Program-made: the position numbers and the translations under genes
The notes under the pieces: model-generated
The model's database searches: none
Seen by the model: only the letters and a program-made list of their open reading frames with translations
What the model was told of the DNA's origin: nothing
Part shown: positions 16,170 through 27,424 of the stretch, piece after piece
Layout of the letters: each line of letters begins with the position of its first letter
Numbering within the stretch: the first letter of the stretch is position 1
From: Mycolicibacterium parafortuitum
Lineage (GTDB): Bacteria > Actinomycetota > Actinomycetes > Mycobacteriales > Mycobacteriaceae
Assembly (NCBI RefSeq): GCF_002086815.1
Contig: NZ_MVID01000022.1
Coordinates: forward strand, 1 to 64,000
Direction of reading: 5' to 3'
Length of the DNA stretch: 64,000 nt

Positions 16170-17351
16170 ATGACGACATCAGTGATCGTTGCTGGAGCCC
16201 GAACGCCCGTGGGCAAGTTGTCGGGTTCGCTGAAGGGCTTCAAGGGCAGTGACCTCGGTGCCGTGGCGATCAAGGGCGCGCTGGAGAAGGCGAACGTTCC
16301 CGCCTCCGCCGTCGAGTACGTGATCATGGGCCAGGTGCTCTCGGCCGGCGCCGGGCAGATGCCCGCGCGCCAGGCCGCCGTCGCCGCCGGGATCCCGTGG
16401 GACGTGGCGTCGCTGACCATCAACAAGATGTGCCTGTCCGGCATCGACGCGATCGCGCTGGCCGATCAGCTGATCCGGGCCGGGGAATTCGACGTGATCG
16501 TCGCCGGCGGTCAGGAGTCGATGACCCAGGCGCCGCACCTGCTGATGAACAGCCGCGCGGGCTACAAGTACGGCGACGTCACGGCGCTCGACCATCTGGC
16601 CTACGACGGGCTGCACGACGTGTTCACCGACCAGCCGATGGGCGCGCTCACCGAGCAGCGCAACGACGTCGACCAGTTCACCCGCGAGGAGCAGGACGCG
16701 TTCGCCGCCGAATCGCACCAGAAGGCCGCGCGCGCCTGGAAGGACGGGGTGTTCGCCGACGAGGTGGTGCCGGTGGAGATCCCGCAGCGCAAGGGTGACC
16801 CGATCGAGTTCGCCGAGGACGAGGGCATCCGCGCCGACACCACCGTCGAGTCGCTGTCCGGCCTGCGGCCCGCGTTCCGCAAGGACGGAACCATCACCGC
16901 CGGCTCCGCGTCGCAGATCTCCGATGGCGCGTGCGCCGTCGTGGTGATGAACAAGGCCAAGGCCGAGGAGCTCGGTCTGACCTGGCTGTGCGAGATCGGC
17001 GCCCACGGCGTGGTGGCCGGCCCGGATTCGACGCTGCAGAGCCAGCCCGCCAACGCGATCAAGAAGGCGATCGCCAAGGAAGGCATCACCGTCGACCAGC
17101 TCGACGTCATCGAGATCAACGAGGCGTTCGCGGCGGTGTCGCTGGCGTCGACCAAGGAGCTGGGCGTGGATCCGGCGAAAGTCAACGTCAACGGCGGGGC
17201 CATCGCCATCGGGCACCCGATCGGGATGTCCGGAGCCCGCATCACGCTGCACGCCGCGCTGGAGCTGGCGCGCAAGGGTTCGGGCTACGCGGTCGCCGCG
17301 CTGTGCGGCGCCGGTGGTCAAGGCGACGCGCTGGTTCTGCGCAGGCCCTGA
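16170..17351 (+). CDS. fadA4: Acetyl-CoA acetyltransferase (thiolase)
   Basis: A 393-residue thiolase with the acylated cysteine in INKMCLSGIDAI (about C88), the GGAIAIGHPIGMSGAR motif with catalytic His, and the second active cysteine in CGAGGQGDAL. It condenses two acetyl-CoA or cleaves acetoacetyl-CoA. GGAGG lies 6 nt upstream of ATG 16170. Same position as Rv1323. Confidence 0.94.
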   Translation: MTTSVIVAGARTPVGKLSGSLKGFKGSDLGAVAIKGALEKANVPASAVEYVIMGQVLSAGAGQMPARQAAVAAGIPWDVASLTINKMCLSGIDAIALADQLIRAGEFDVIVAGGQESMTQAPHLLMNSRAGYKYGDVTALDHLAYDGLHDVFTDQPMGALTEQRNDVDQFTREEQDAFAAESHQKAARAWKDGVFADEVVPVEIPQRKGDPIEFAEDEGIRADTTVESLSGLRPAFRKDGTITAGSASQISDGACAVVVMNKAKAEELGLTWLCEIGAHGVVAGPDSTLQSQPANAIKKAIAKEGITVDQLDVIEINEAFAAVSLASTKELGVDPAKVNVNGGAIAIGHPIGMSGARITLHAALELARKGSGYAVAALCGAGGQGDALVLRRP

Positions 17352-17404
17352 GTGCCCCGGTAGTCAACGACGCAATGTAGTAGCTGGGGCCCGCTTCGGG
17401 CACA

Positions 17405-17788
17405 ATGGCGGCCATGACTAGCGCTTATGACCTCCGCACCGCGGCGGGATGGTTCCGGTTGATCGCGTTCGCCGAGGCGGTGAGCTGGGTCGGTCTGCTG
17501 CTGGGCATGTACTTCAAGTACCTGGGCTCTCCGCAGACCGAGATCGGTGTGAAGATCTTCGGCCCCGTGCACGGCGCCGTCTTCGTCGCGTTCGTCGCCG
17601 CCGCGCTGGCGGTCGGCTACACGGTCCGGTGGCGCGCGCTGACGTGGTTGCTGGCGTTGCTGGCGAGCATCGTGCCGCTCGGCAGTGTGATGTTCCTCAT
17701 ATGGGCTGATCGCACCGGGCGGATGGGCTCGCGACCGGTGTCGGACGGCATCGCCGGGAGGGGCACTCCGGTACCGGAAACGACGTGA
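17405..17788 (+). CDS. DUF3817 small membrane protein
   Basis: A 127-residue protein with three hydrophobic helices (about 18-38, 60-80, 88-106) and the DUF3817 pattern (FAEAVSWVGLLLGMYFKY, GPVHGAVFVAFV, GSVMFLIWAD). Function unknown. A second DUF3817 gene is present at 39486-39830; the one here is not in this position in M. tuberculosis as I recall. A second in-frame ATG lies at 17414. A short GCCCG/CGGGC hairpin (17389-17401) just before the start may end fadA4 transcription. Confidence 0.82.
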   Translation: MAAMTSAYDLRTAAGWFRLIAFAEAVSWVGLLLGMYFKYLGSPQTEIGVKIFGPVHGAVFVAFVAAALAVGYTVRWRALTWLLALLASIVPLGSVMFLIWADRTGRMGSRPVSDGIAGRGTPVPETT

Positions 17789-17801
17789 CAGACTTGTCCT
17801 T

Positions 17802-18698
17802 GTGACACGTCCAGGACCACGAATCTCACCCGCTCTGGCCGGTGCGGTCGACCTGTCGGCCCTCAAGCAGCGGCCCGCCCCGTCCGGCGAAGGCGCATCC
17901 GGCGCGACGCCCGGCGGAGTGGAGGTCACCGAAGCCAACCTCGAAGCCGAGGTGCTGGTCCGCTCCACCGAGGTGCCCGTCGTCGTGCTGCTCTGGTCGC
18001 CGCGCAGCGACGCCAGCATCCAGCTCGGTGACGCCCTCGGTGCGCTGGCCGCCGCCGACGGATCCAGATGGGCCTTCGCGACGATCAACGTCGACACCAC
18101 CCCGCGGGTCGCGCAGATGTTCGGTGTGCAGGCCGTGCCGACCGTGGTGGCGCTCGCCGCGGGCCGGCCGATCTCCAGCTTCGAGGGCATGCAGCCGCCG
18201 GACCAGCTTCGCCGCTGGATCGACTCGCTGTTGGACGCCGTCGCCGGGAAGCTCGGCGGCCCGGGCGGCGAGGCGCCCGAGGACGAGGTCGACCCGCGGG
18301 TCGAACAGGCCAGGTCGCTGCTCGACGCGGGCGACTTCGACGGCGCCCTCGCCGCCTACCAGGCGATCCTCGACGCCGAGCCGAACCACGACGAAGCCAC
18401 GGGTGCGGTGCGCCAGATCGCGTTCCTGCAGCGCGCGACGACGCATCCGCAGAACGCGGTCGCGCTCGCCGACGCCGCACCCGACGACATCGAGGCCGCC
18501 TTCGCCGCCGCCGACGTCGAGGTCCTGCAGCAGCAGATCGCGCCCGCGTTCGCGCGGCTCACGGCGTTGGTCAAGCGCACAGCCGGCGACGACCGCACCA
18601 GGGTTCGTACCCGGCTGATCGAACTCTTCGAACTGTTCGATCCCGCCGACCCCGAGGTGATCGCGGGGCGGCGCAACCTCGCCAACGCGCTGTACTGA
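17802..18698 (+). CDS. Thioredoxin-like/TPR protein without active-site cysteines (CnoX/YbbN-like)
   Basis: A 298-residue protein: thioredoxin fold (about 40-145; VPVVVLLWSPRSDASIQL, then FATINVDTTPRVAQMFGVQ) followed by tetratricopeptide-like helices (about 165-298). The CxxC site is replaced by SPRS and the chain has no other cysteine there, so it cannot be a disulfide reductase. The architecture matches chaperedoxin CnoX/YbbN, which protects proteins under oxidative stress and hands them to chaperones. GTG 17802 is the likely start. Corresponds to Rv1324. Confidence 0.88.
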   Translation: MTRPGPRISPALAGAVDLSALKQRPAPSGEGASGATPGGVEVTEANLEAEVLVRSTEVPVVVLLWSPRSDASIQLGDALGALAAADGSRWAFATINVDTTPRVAQMFGVQAVPTVVALAAGRPISSFEGMQPPDQLRRWIDSLLDAVAGKLGGPGGEAPEDEVDPRVEQARSLLDAGDFDGALAAYQAILDAEPNHDEATGAVRQIAFLQRATTHPQNAVALADAAPDDIEAAFAAADVEVLQQQIAPAFARLTALVKRTAGDDRTRVRTRLIELFELFDPADPEVIAGRRNLANALY

Positions 18699-18714
18699 CC
18701 TCGGCGCCGGCCGG

Positions 18715-20952
18715 TCAGCGCACCTGCGGGTGCTCGGGGATCTCAGGCTCGAACCACAGCGCCGACAGCGGCGGCAACACCATCACCGCCGAGGCCGGCC
18801 TGCCGTGCCACGGCTCGTCGGTCGCCTCGACCGCGCCGTAGTTGCCGATGCCCGACCCGTGATACGTGTCGGAGTCGGTGTTGAGAACCTCGCGCCACGT
18901 CCCGGCGTGCGGCAGGCCCAGCCGGTAGCTGCTGTGTTCGGATCCCGAGAAGTTGAGCACGCACGCGAGCATCGAGCCGTCGTCGCCGAACCTCAGGAAG
19001 CTCAGCACGTTGTTGGCCGAGTCGTTGGCGTCGATCCACGAGTAACCCTCTGGCTGGGTGTCCCGCGACCACAGCGCCCGGCGGCTGCGGTAGATGGCGT
19101 TCGCATCGGTCAGCATGCGCAGGATCCCGTCGGAGAAGCCGTGCTCGTCGAGCTGGTACCAGTCGACGCCGCGCTCCTCGGACCATTCGGCGCGTTGGCC
19201 GAACTCCTGGCCCATGAACAGCAGCTGCTTACCGGGATGGGCCCACTGGTAGGCCAGCAGGCTGCGGATGCCCGCGGCCTTCATGTGGTCGTTACCCGGC
19301 ATCCGGCCCCACAGCGTGCCCTTGCCGTGCACCACCTCGTCGTGGCTGATGGGCAGCACGAAGTTCTCGCTGAACGCGTACAGCAGCGAGAACGTCATCT
19401 CGTGGTGGTGATAGCTGCGGTGGATGGGGTCGCGCTTGATGAACTCCAGCGTGTCGTTCATCCAGCCCATGTTCCACTTCATCGAGAAGCCAAGGCCGCC
19501 AAGGTTTGTCGGGCGGGTGACACCGGGCCAGGAGGTGGACTCCTCGGCGATGGTGACCACGCCGGGGTTGATCTTGTGCACGGTGGCGTTCATCTCCTGG
19601 AGGAACTGCACCGCCTCCAGGTTCTCCCGACCGCCGTAGATGTTCGGGGTCCAGCCGCCCTCCGGGCGTGAGTAGTCGAGATAGAGCATGGACGCGACGG
19701 CGTCCACCCGCAGGCCGTCGATGTGGTACTCCTGCAGCCAGTACAGCGCATTGGCGACCAGGAAGTTGCGGACCTCGGCCCGGCCGAAGTCGAAGACGTA
19801 GGTGCCCCAGTCCAGCTGCTCACCCCGGCGGGGGTCGCCGTGCTCGTAGAGCGCGGTGCCGTCGAACCGGCCCAGCGCCCACGAGTCCTTCGGGAAGTGC
19901 GCGGGCACCCAGTCGACGATGACCCCGATCCCGGCGCGGTGCAGTGCGTCGACCAGGTACCGGAACTCGTCGGGGGAGCCGAACCGCGCCGATGGCGCGT
20001 AGTACGACGTCACCTGGTAGCCCCACGAGCCGCCGAACGGATGCTCGGCCACCGGCAGCATCTCGACATGGGTGAAGCCGTGTTCGACGAGGTACTCGGT
20101 GAGTTGCTCGGCCAGTTCGGTGTAGCTGAGCCCGGGCCGCCACGAACCCAGGTGGACCTCGTAGGTGCTCATCGGCTCGAACACCGGGTTACGCAGTGCG
20201 CGCCCGCTCATCCACTCGGCGTCGTCCCAGGTGTAGGTGCTCTCGAAAACCCGTGAGGCGGTCTGCGGCGGGATCTCGGTGGCGAAGGCCATCGGATCGG
20301 CCCGATCGGTGACCGCGCCGTCCGCGCCGTGCACCCGGAACTTGTAGAGGCCGTGCTCGGGGAAGCCGGGCCAGAACAACTCCCAGACGCCAGTGGACCC
20401 GAGCACCCTCATCTGCGCTTCGTTGCCCCAGTGGTTGAAATCACCGGTGACGCTGACGCCCTTGGCGTTCGGCGCCCATACGGCGAACGACACCCCGGTC
20501 ACCTCACCGTCGGCGGTGGTGAAGGTGCGCCGGTGCGCGCCCAGCACCTCCCAGAGCCGCTCGTGCCGACCCTCGGAGAACAGGTGCAGATCGACCTCAC
20601 CCAGGGTCGGCAGGAATCGGTAGGCGTCGGCCACGGTGTGCACGAACGCGGATTCGTCGTCGGAGTAGCGGATCTCGAACCGGTAGTCGATCAGGTTGGT
20701 GAACGGTGCGGCGACCGCGAACAACCCGGCCTCGATGTGGCGCAGCGCGTACCGGTTCGCGCCGATGACCGCGACGACCGATACGGCGTGCGGCCGGTAG
20801 GCGCGGATGACGGTGTGGTCGCCGTACTCGTGCGCGCCGAGCACCGAGTGCGGGTCGTGGTGCTCACCGGCCAGCAGCCGGTTCAGGTCAGCGGTGTGCG
20901 GCCGCAGATGCGGGCTGTCGATTTGCTTCTCCAGGTTGGACGCGTTGGTCAT
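18715..20952 (-). CDS. glgB: 1,4-alpha-glucan branching enzyme
   Basis: A 745-residue GH13 enzyme that adds alpha-1,6 branches to the linear glucans made by GlgE. N-terminal CBM48-type modules (about 35-230; VTGDFNHWG) precede the barrel: DGLRVDAVASML holds the nucleophile Asp, IAEESTSW the acid/base Glu and ISHDEVVHG the stabilising Asp. It starts 4 nt after the glgE stop, so glgE-glgB form one operon as in M. tuberculosis. Confidence 0.96.
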   Translation of the reverse strand: MTNASNLEKQIDSPHLRPHTADLNRLLAGEHHDPHSVLGAHEYGDHTVIRAYRPHAVSVVAVIGANRYALRHIEAGLFAVAAPFTNLIDYRFEIRYSDDESAFVHTVADAYRFLPTLGEVDLHLFSEGRHERLWEVLGAHRRTFTTADGEVTGVSFAVWAPNAKGVSVTGDFNHWGNEAQMRVLGSTGVWELFWPGFPEHGLYKFRVHGADGAVTDRADPMAFATEIPPQTASRVFESTYTWDDAEWMSGRALRNPVFEPMSTYEVHLGSWRPGLSYTELAEQLTEYLVEHGFTHVEMLPVAEHPFGGSWGYQVTSYYAPSARFGSPDEFRYLVDALHRAGIGVIVDWVPAHFPKDSWALGRFDGTALYEHGDPRRGEQLDWGTYVFDFGRAEVRNFLVANALYWLQEYHIDGLRVDAVASMLYLDYSRPEGGWTPNIYGGRENLEAVQFLQEMNATVHKINPGVVTIAEESTSWPGVTRPTNLGGLGFSMKWNMGWMNDTLEFIKRDPIHRSYHHHEMTFSLLYAFSENFVLPISHDEVVHGKGTLWGRMPGNDHMKAAGIRSLLAYQWAHPGKQLLFMGQEFGQRAEWSEERGVDWYQLDEHGFSDGILRMLTDANAIYRSRRALWSRDTQPEGYSWIDANDSANNVLSFLRFGDDGSMLACVLNFSGSEHSSYRLGLPHAGTWREVLNTDSDTYHGSGIGNYGAVEATDEPWHGRPASAVMVLPPLSALWFEPEIPEHPQVR

Positions 20953-20956
20953 GTTG

Positions 20957-23047
<2,091 letters not shown>

Positions 23048-23143
23048 TTGCGACTCTCCCTACCACTCGAACATGCTGCCCGGCGTCCACCGCGCGCGTC
23101 GTTTCTGGTCTCGTCTTCGGCTTCGATGTGCCCTGTCGCGCCT

Positions 23144-23170
23144 ATACCCACCGTAGTGTCCGGCTCAACC
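23144..23170 (-). promoter_or_regulatory. SigF-like promoter of glgE-glgB
   Basis: Read on the minus strand: GGTTG (23170-23166), 16 nt, GGGTAT (23149-23144). The mycobacterial SigF consensus is GGTTT-N15-17-GGGTAT, so only one position differs. It points at glgE 97 nt downstream. Confidence 0.5.
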
Positions 23171-23214
23171 TTCTGTCGGTCATCCGAGCGGCGGACGCGA
23201 GCGGCCGACCGCAG

Positions 23215-23220
23215 TAACGT
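23215..23220 (+). promoter_or_regulatory. -10 element of glgP promoter
   Basis: TAACGT ends 8 nt before GTG 23229; no clear Shine-Dalgarno sequence is present. A leaderless or near-leaderless transcript is likely. Confidence 0.5.
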
Positions 23221-23228
23221 CAAGACGC

Positions 23229-25859
23229 GTGAAGGCACTCCGCAGGTTCACCGTCCGCGCCCATCTTCCCGACCGACTGACGGCGCTGGAACCGCTGTCG
23301 GTCAATCTGCGCTGGTCATGGGACAAGCCGACCCAGGATCTGTTCGAGGCGATCGATCCACAGGTGTGGCATCAGGTGGACGGGGACCCGGTGGCGCTGC
23401 TGGGGCAGGTGGCCCCTGCGCGGCTGGAGGAACTCGCCGGTGACGAATCGTTTGTGGAGCGGCTCGGGATGCTGGCCGAGGATCTCGACACCTACCTGAC
23501 CAGGCCGCTGTGGTACCAGGGGCTGGCCGATGAGCAGGGTGTCGAACCGCCGAAGGGCATCGCGTACTTCTCCATGGAGTTCGGCGTCGCCGAGGTGCTG
23601 CCGAACTACTCCGGCGGCCTCGGGATCCTGGCCGGCGACCACCTGAAGTCGGCCTCCGATCTCGGGCTGCCGCTGATCGCCGTCGGGCTGTACTACCGCT
23701 CCGGGTACTTCCGCCAGTCACTGTCCGCCGACGGCTGGCAGCATGAGAGCTATCCCGCACTCGATCCGCAGGGTCTGCCGCTGCGACTGCTGACCGACAA
23801 GGCCGGCGCCCCGGTACTGATCAAGCTCGCCCTGCCCGACGACGCGCAGCTCAACGCGCAGGTGTGGGTCGCCCAGGTCGGCCGAATCCCGTTGCTGCTG
23901 TTGGATTCCGACATCCCGGAGAACGAACACGAGCTGCGCACGGTTACCGACCGGCTCTACGGTGGCGACCAGGAACACCGGATCAAGCAGGAGATCCTGG
24001 CCGGCATCGGCGGGGTCCGGGCGATCCGGGCGTTCACCGAGATCGAGGGACTTCCCGCCCCCGAGGTGTTCCACATGAACGAGGGCCACGCCGGGTTCCT
24101 CGGCGCCGAGCGGATCCGTGAACTCATCGAGGCCGGCCTCGACTTCGATACCGCGCTGGCCGTGGTGCGGGCGTCGACGGTGTTCACCACCCACACGCCG
24201 GTGGCCGCGGGCATCGACCGCTTCCCGGCCGAGATGGTGGAGCGCTACTTCGGAACCGGTTCGGAGGAGGCATCCGTCGGCGGTTCCCGGTTGCTGCCGG
24301 GTGTGCCGCTGGAGCGCATCCTCGCCTTCGGCGCAGAGGACGACCCGTCGAAGTTCAACATGGCTCACATGGGCCTTCGGCTTGCGCAGCGCGCCAACGG
24401 CGTCTCGCTGCTGCACGGCCGCGTCAGCCGCGAGATGTTCAACGAACTGTGGCCGGGGTTCGACCCGGCCGAGGTGCCGATCGGATCGATCACCAACGGC
24501 GTACACGCGCCGACCTGGGCGGCCCCGCACTGGATCGAACTCGGCCGCGAGCTGCTCGGCAGTGAGGACCTGACCCAGCTGCGCGAGATGGAGTCCTGGT
24601 CGCGGCTGCAGAAGGTCGACCCCGGTCATCTGTGGTGGATCCGAAACCAGCTGCGAGCGGAGCTGATCGAGGACGTGCGTGCCCGGCTCCGCCGGTCCTG
24701 CCTGCAGCGTGGCGCCTCCGACGCCGAGTTGGGTTGGATCCCAACGGCTTTCGACCCGAACGTGCTGACTATCGGCTTCGCTCGCCGGGTTCCCACGTAC
24801 AAGCGGCTGACGTTGATGCTGCGGGATCCGGAGCGGCTGGCCAACCTGCTGCTCGACGACAAGCGACCGATCCAGCTCATCGTCGCCGGTAAGTCGCATC
24901 CCGCCGACGAGGGAGGAAAGGCGCTCATCCAGCAGATCGTGCGCTTCGCCGACCGGGAAGACCTTCGCCACCGCATCGCGTTCCTGCCCGACTACGACAT
25001 GTCGATGGCGCGCAAGCTCTATTACGGGTGCGACGTGTGGTTGAACAACCCGTTGCGGCCGCTGGAGGCCTGTGGCACCTCCGGGATGAAGAGCGCGCTC
25101 AACGGCGGGCTGAACCTGTCGATCCGCGACGGCTGGTGGGACGAGTGGTACGACGGCGAGAACGGCTGGGAGATCCCGACCGCCGACGGTCTGGCCGACG
25201 AGAACCGACGCGACGACCTCGAGGCGGCGGCGCTCTACGACTTGTTGGAGCGCGCCGTCACGCCCAAGTTCTACGACCGGGACGAACACGGGATACCGAC
25301 CCGCTGGGTCGAGATGGTGCGCCACACCCTGCAGTCGCTCGGCCCGAAGGTGTTGGCGTCCAGGATGGTTCGTGACTACACGCAGAAGTACTACCTGCCC
25401 GCCGCCTCGGCGCTGCGCGCGGTGATCGAGCCCGGTCTGCCCGACTCGGGTGAGTACGCGATGCCGTTCGGGTCGGCCCGCGAGCTCGCCGACTACCGTC
25501 GCCGTGCCGAGCAGGCGTGGCCGCGGATCGAGATCGCCGACGTCGACAGCTACGGGCTGCCCGATGTGCCGCTGCTGGGCTCGGAGTTGACCCTGACCGC
25601 GCAGGTGTACCTGGCCGGGCTGCGGCCCGACGAGGTGGTGGTGCAGGCGGTGCTCGGCCGGGTGGACGGTGGAGACGTGCTGGTGGATCCGGCGACCGTG
25701 CCGATGATCCACACCGGAACGGCCGACAGCGGCAACGAGATCTTCACGGCGACCACGCCGTTGCCGTTCGCCGGTTCTGTCGGCTACACGGTGCGCGTGC
25801 TGCCGTGTCACCGGCTGCTGGCCGGACCCAGCGAACTCGGATTGGTCACCTTGGCCTGA
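23229..25859 (+). CDS. glgP: Alpha-glucan phosphorylase
   Basis: An 876-residue GT35 phosphorylase that releases glucose-1-phosphate from alpha-glucans. Residues 1-110 are the DUF3417 domain found in the actinobacterial/archaeal branch. EVFHMNEGHAGFLG and FTTHTPVAAGIDRF follow, and the pyridoxal-phosphate region is RPLEACGTSGMKSALNGGLN. Catabolic partner of the divergent glgE-glgB synthesis genes, as at Rv1328. Convergent with the lipoprotein peptidase gene, 3 bp apart. Confidence 0.95.
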   Translation: MKALRRFTVRAHLPDRLTALEPLSVNLRWSWDKPTQDLFEAIDPQVWHQVDGDPVALLGQVAPARLEELAGDESFVERLGMLAEDLDTYLTRPLWYQGLADEQGVEPPKGIAYFSMEFGVAEVLPNYSGGLGILAGDHLKSASDLGLPLIAVGLYYRSGYFRQSLSADGWQHESYPALDPQGLPLRLLTDKAGAPVLIKLALPDDAQLNAQVWVAQVGRIPLLLLDSDIPENEHELRTVTDRLYGGDQEHRIKQEILAGIGGVRAIRAFTEIEGLPAPEVFHMNEGHAGFLGAERIRELIEAGLDFDTALAVVRASTVFTTHTPVAAGIDRFPAEMVERYFGTGSEEASVGGSRLLPGVPLERILAFGAEDDPSKFNMAHMGLRLAQRANGVSLLHGRVSREMFNELWPGFDPAEVPIGSITNGVHAPTWAAPHWIELGRELLGSEDLTQLREMESWSRLQKVDPGHLWWIRNQLRAELIEDVRARLRRSCLQRGASDAELGWIPTAFDPNVLTIGFARRVPTYKRLTLMLRDPERLANLLLDDKRPIQLIVAGKSHPADEGGKALIQQIVRFADREDLRHRIAFLPDYDMSMARKLYYGCDVWLNNPLRPLEACGTSGMKSALNGGLNLSIRDGWWDEWYDGENGWEIPTADGLADENRRDDLEAAALYDLLERAVTPKFYDRDEHGIPTRWVEMVRHTLQSLGPKVLASRMVRDYTQKYYLPAASALRAVIEPGLPDSGEYAMPFGSARELADYRRRAEQAWPRIEIADVDSYGLPDVPLLGSELTLTAQVYLAGLRPDEVVVQAVLGRVDGGDVLVDPATVPMIHTGTADSGNEIFTATTPLPFAGSVGYTVRVLPCHRLLAGPSELGLVTLA

Positions 25860-25862
25860 GGT

Positions 25863-27326
25863 TCACGGAAAGCGTTTGAAGCAGCGCGGGGTGTCGCCGA
25901 GCACGCCGAGGCGGAACGCGTCGATGCGCGAGAAGCCCGACGGCACTGAATCGCCGTTGACGTCACTGGCGGCCAGTCCGTTCATCAGGATCCCCGAGAC
26001 CGCCTCATCGACGTCGCCGGCCGTCAGCGCGATCGTGTCGCCGTCCGGCGTCTGGATCTCTTTCGTCAACTTGGCGGTGGCCACCCCGGTCAGGCACGCC
26101 GTCCGCAGTGCGGCCGCGGCGTTGTCGAGTGCGAGACCGCCGCGCTCCTGCTGGATCGCCAGCATGTAGCGCGAGACCAGCACCGAGTAGGCGGCGTTGT
26201 CGCCGACGGCCAGGGAGCCGGCATCGTCCGGATCGGTTGGCGCGCTCAGGTCTTCGAGGCCGTCGAGGTCGACGACGATCGTGTTGGTCGCCGGGCAGTA
26301 CGAGGCCGGCGGGCTGGGGCGGGCATCGGCGCACGAGTCGGCGTCGCCGGGCTCGAAGCTCAGCGCCGGCGGGTTCTCCGGCTCGAACAGGACCTCCATC
26401 GCCTCGATCATGGAGCGGACGGACTCCTCGCTGACGGGCAGTTCGCCGGTCTGGTCCTCGGGCAGCAGCACCGGAAGATCGCCGCGCCGCTGTGCGATCT
26501 CCTCCAGGTCGATGCCCGCACACGCCGACGGACCGTCGGTGAAACCGAACTGGAACGCCGACAGGCGTTCGAAAGCCGAACCGTGCTCGTCGAATCCGAC
26601 GTCCGGGTCACCTTCGTTCAACAGCGGGTCGCGCACCGAGATGACGCCGGCGAGCACGTTGTTCAGGCCCTCGCCGGTGCTCAATGAGAAACGCTGAGAG
26701 GAGTCCTCGGCGACCCATCGCATGTACGAGCCGGAGAAGCAGTCGGCCTGTTGCTCGGCGACCAGCGTCGGGGTGTCCTTGCCGGTCAATCCGCCCAGCC
26801 GGGAAATCGCGTGGCCGTACTCGTGGGCCAGCACCATCAGCACGCCGATGTCGCCGTGGGCGCGTTGCAGGGCGGGCAGCAGCTCGCCTCGGTCCCAGCC
26901 GATGGTGCGGTCGGCGTAGCAGAAGCCGGCGTTCACGAGACCGTAGGTGCTGTCTCCGCAGAACTCGCCGTCAAAGCCGTTGGCATCCCACGAGATCAGC
27001 TCGGCGACCGGCTTGAACCGCTCGTCGAAGGTCTCCGGATAGGCCGTCGCCCAGTAGTCCTCGATGTCGCTGATCGCACTCGCTCCGAGCTCGTCGATCG
27101 CTCCGCCGTCGGTGCCCTCCACATGGCGGGCCGGCGCTTCGGCGTTGGGGCGCAGACCCGTCGGGCCGTCGGTCGCGGGCATCCCGGCCACCTTGAACGG
27201 ATCGTCGAACACCGATACGGCCCGGCCCGGCATCGTCGTCGTGCACGCGGTCGCGACCAGCGCGGCGCCGACGGCCACGGACAGCCCCAGGAGGGACCTC
27301 CGTCTGAAACTCCTGGTGAGGCTCAT
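25863..27326 (-). CDS. LpqM-like lipoprotein, putative zinc metallopeptidase
   Basis: A 487-residue exported lipoprotein: Arg-rich n-region, hydrophobic stretch and lipobox VATAC with lipidated Cys28. HEYGH (168-172) is the zinc-binding HExxH of a gluzincin-like peptidase, and EQQADCFSG downstream offers the third ligand region. It resembles LpqM, a lipoprotein-metalloproteinase reported as needed for conjugal DNA transfer in M. smegmatis; orthology is inferred from architecture. ATG 27326 is chosen because the signal peptide begins there; the much longer in-frame extension runs antisense-like through dinG. Confidence 0.85.
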   Translation of the reverse strand: MSLTRSFRRRSLLGLSVAVGAALVATACTTTMPGRAVSVFDDPFKVAGMPATDGPTGLRPNAEAPARHVEGTDGGAIDELGASAISDIEDYWATAYPETFDERFKPVAELISWDANGFDGEFCGDSTYGLVNAGFCYADRTIGWDRGELLPALQRAHGDIGVLMVLAHEYGHAISRLGGLTGKDTPTLVAEQQADCFSGSYMRWVAEDSSQRFSLSTGEGLNNVLAGVISVRDPLLNEGDPDVGFDEHGSAFERLSAFQFGFTDGPSACAGIDLEEIAQRRGDLPVLLPEDQTGELPVSEESVRSMIEAMEVLFEPENPPALSFEPGDADSCADARPSPPASYCPATNTIVVDLDGLEDLSAPTDPDDAGSLAVGDNAAYSVLVSRYMLAIQQERGGLALDNAAAALRTACLTGVATAKLTKEIQTPDGDTIALTAGDVDEAVSGILMNGLAASDVNGDSVPSGFSRIDAFRLGVLGDTPRCFKRFP

Positions 27327-27424
27327 CGACGGCGCCTTTCGCTCCTGGCGCAGCGGCCCCGTGGCCGTCGGCCGTACTCCCGTCAGAATAGTGAGTCCGC
27401 GCCGTCGGCTCGGCCTATCGCCGC

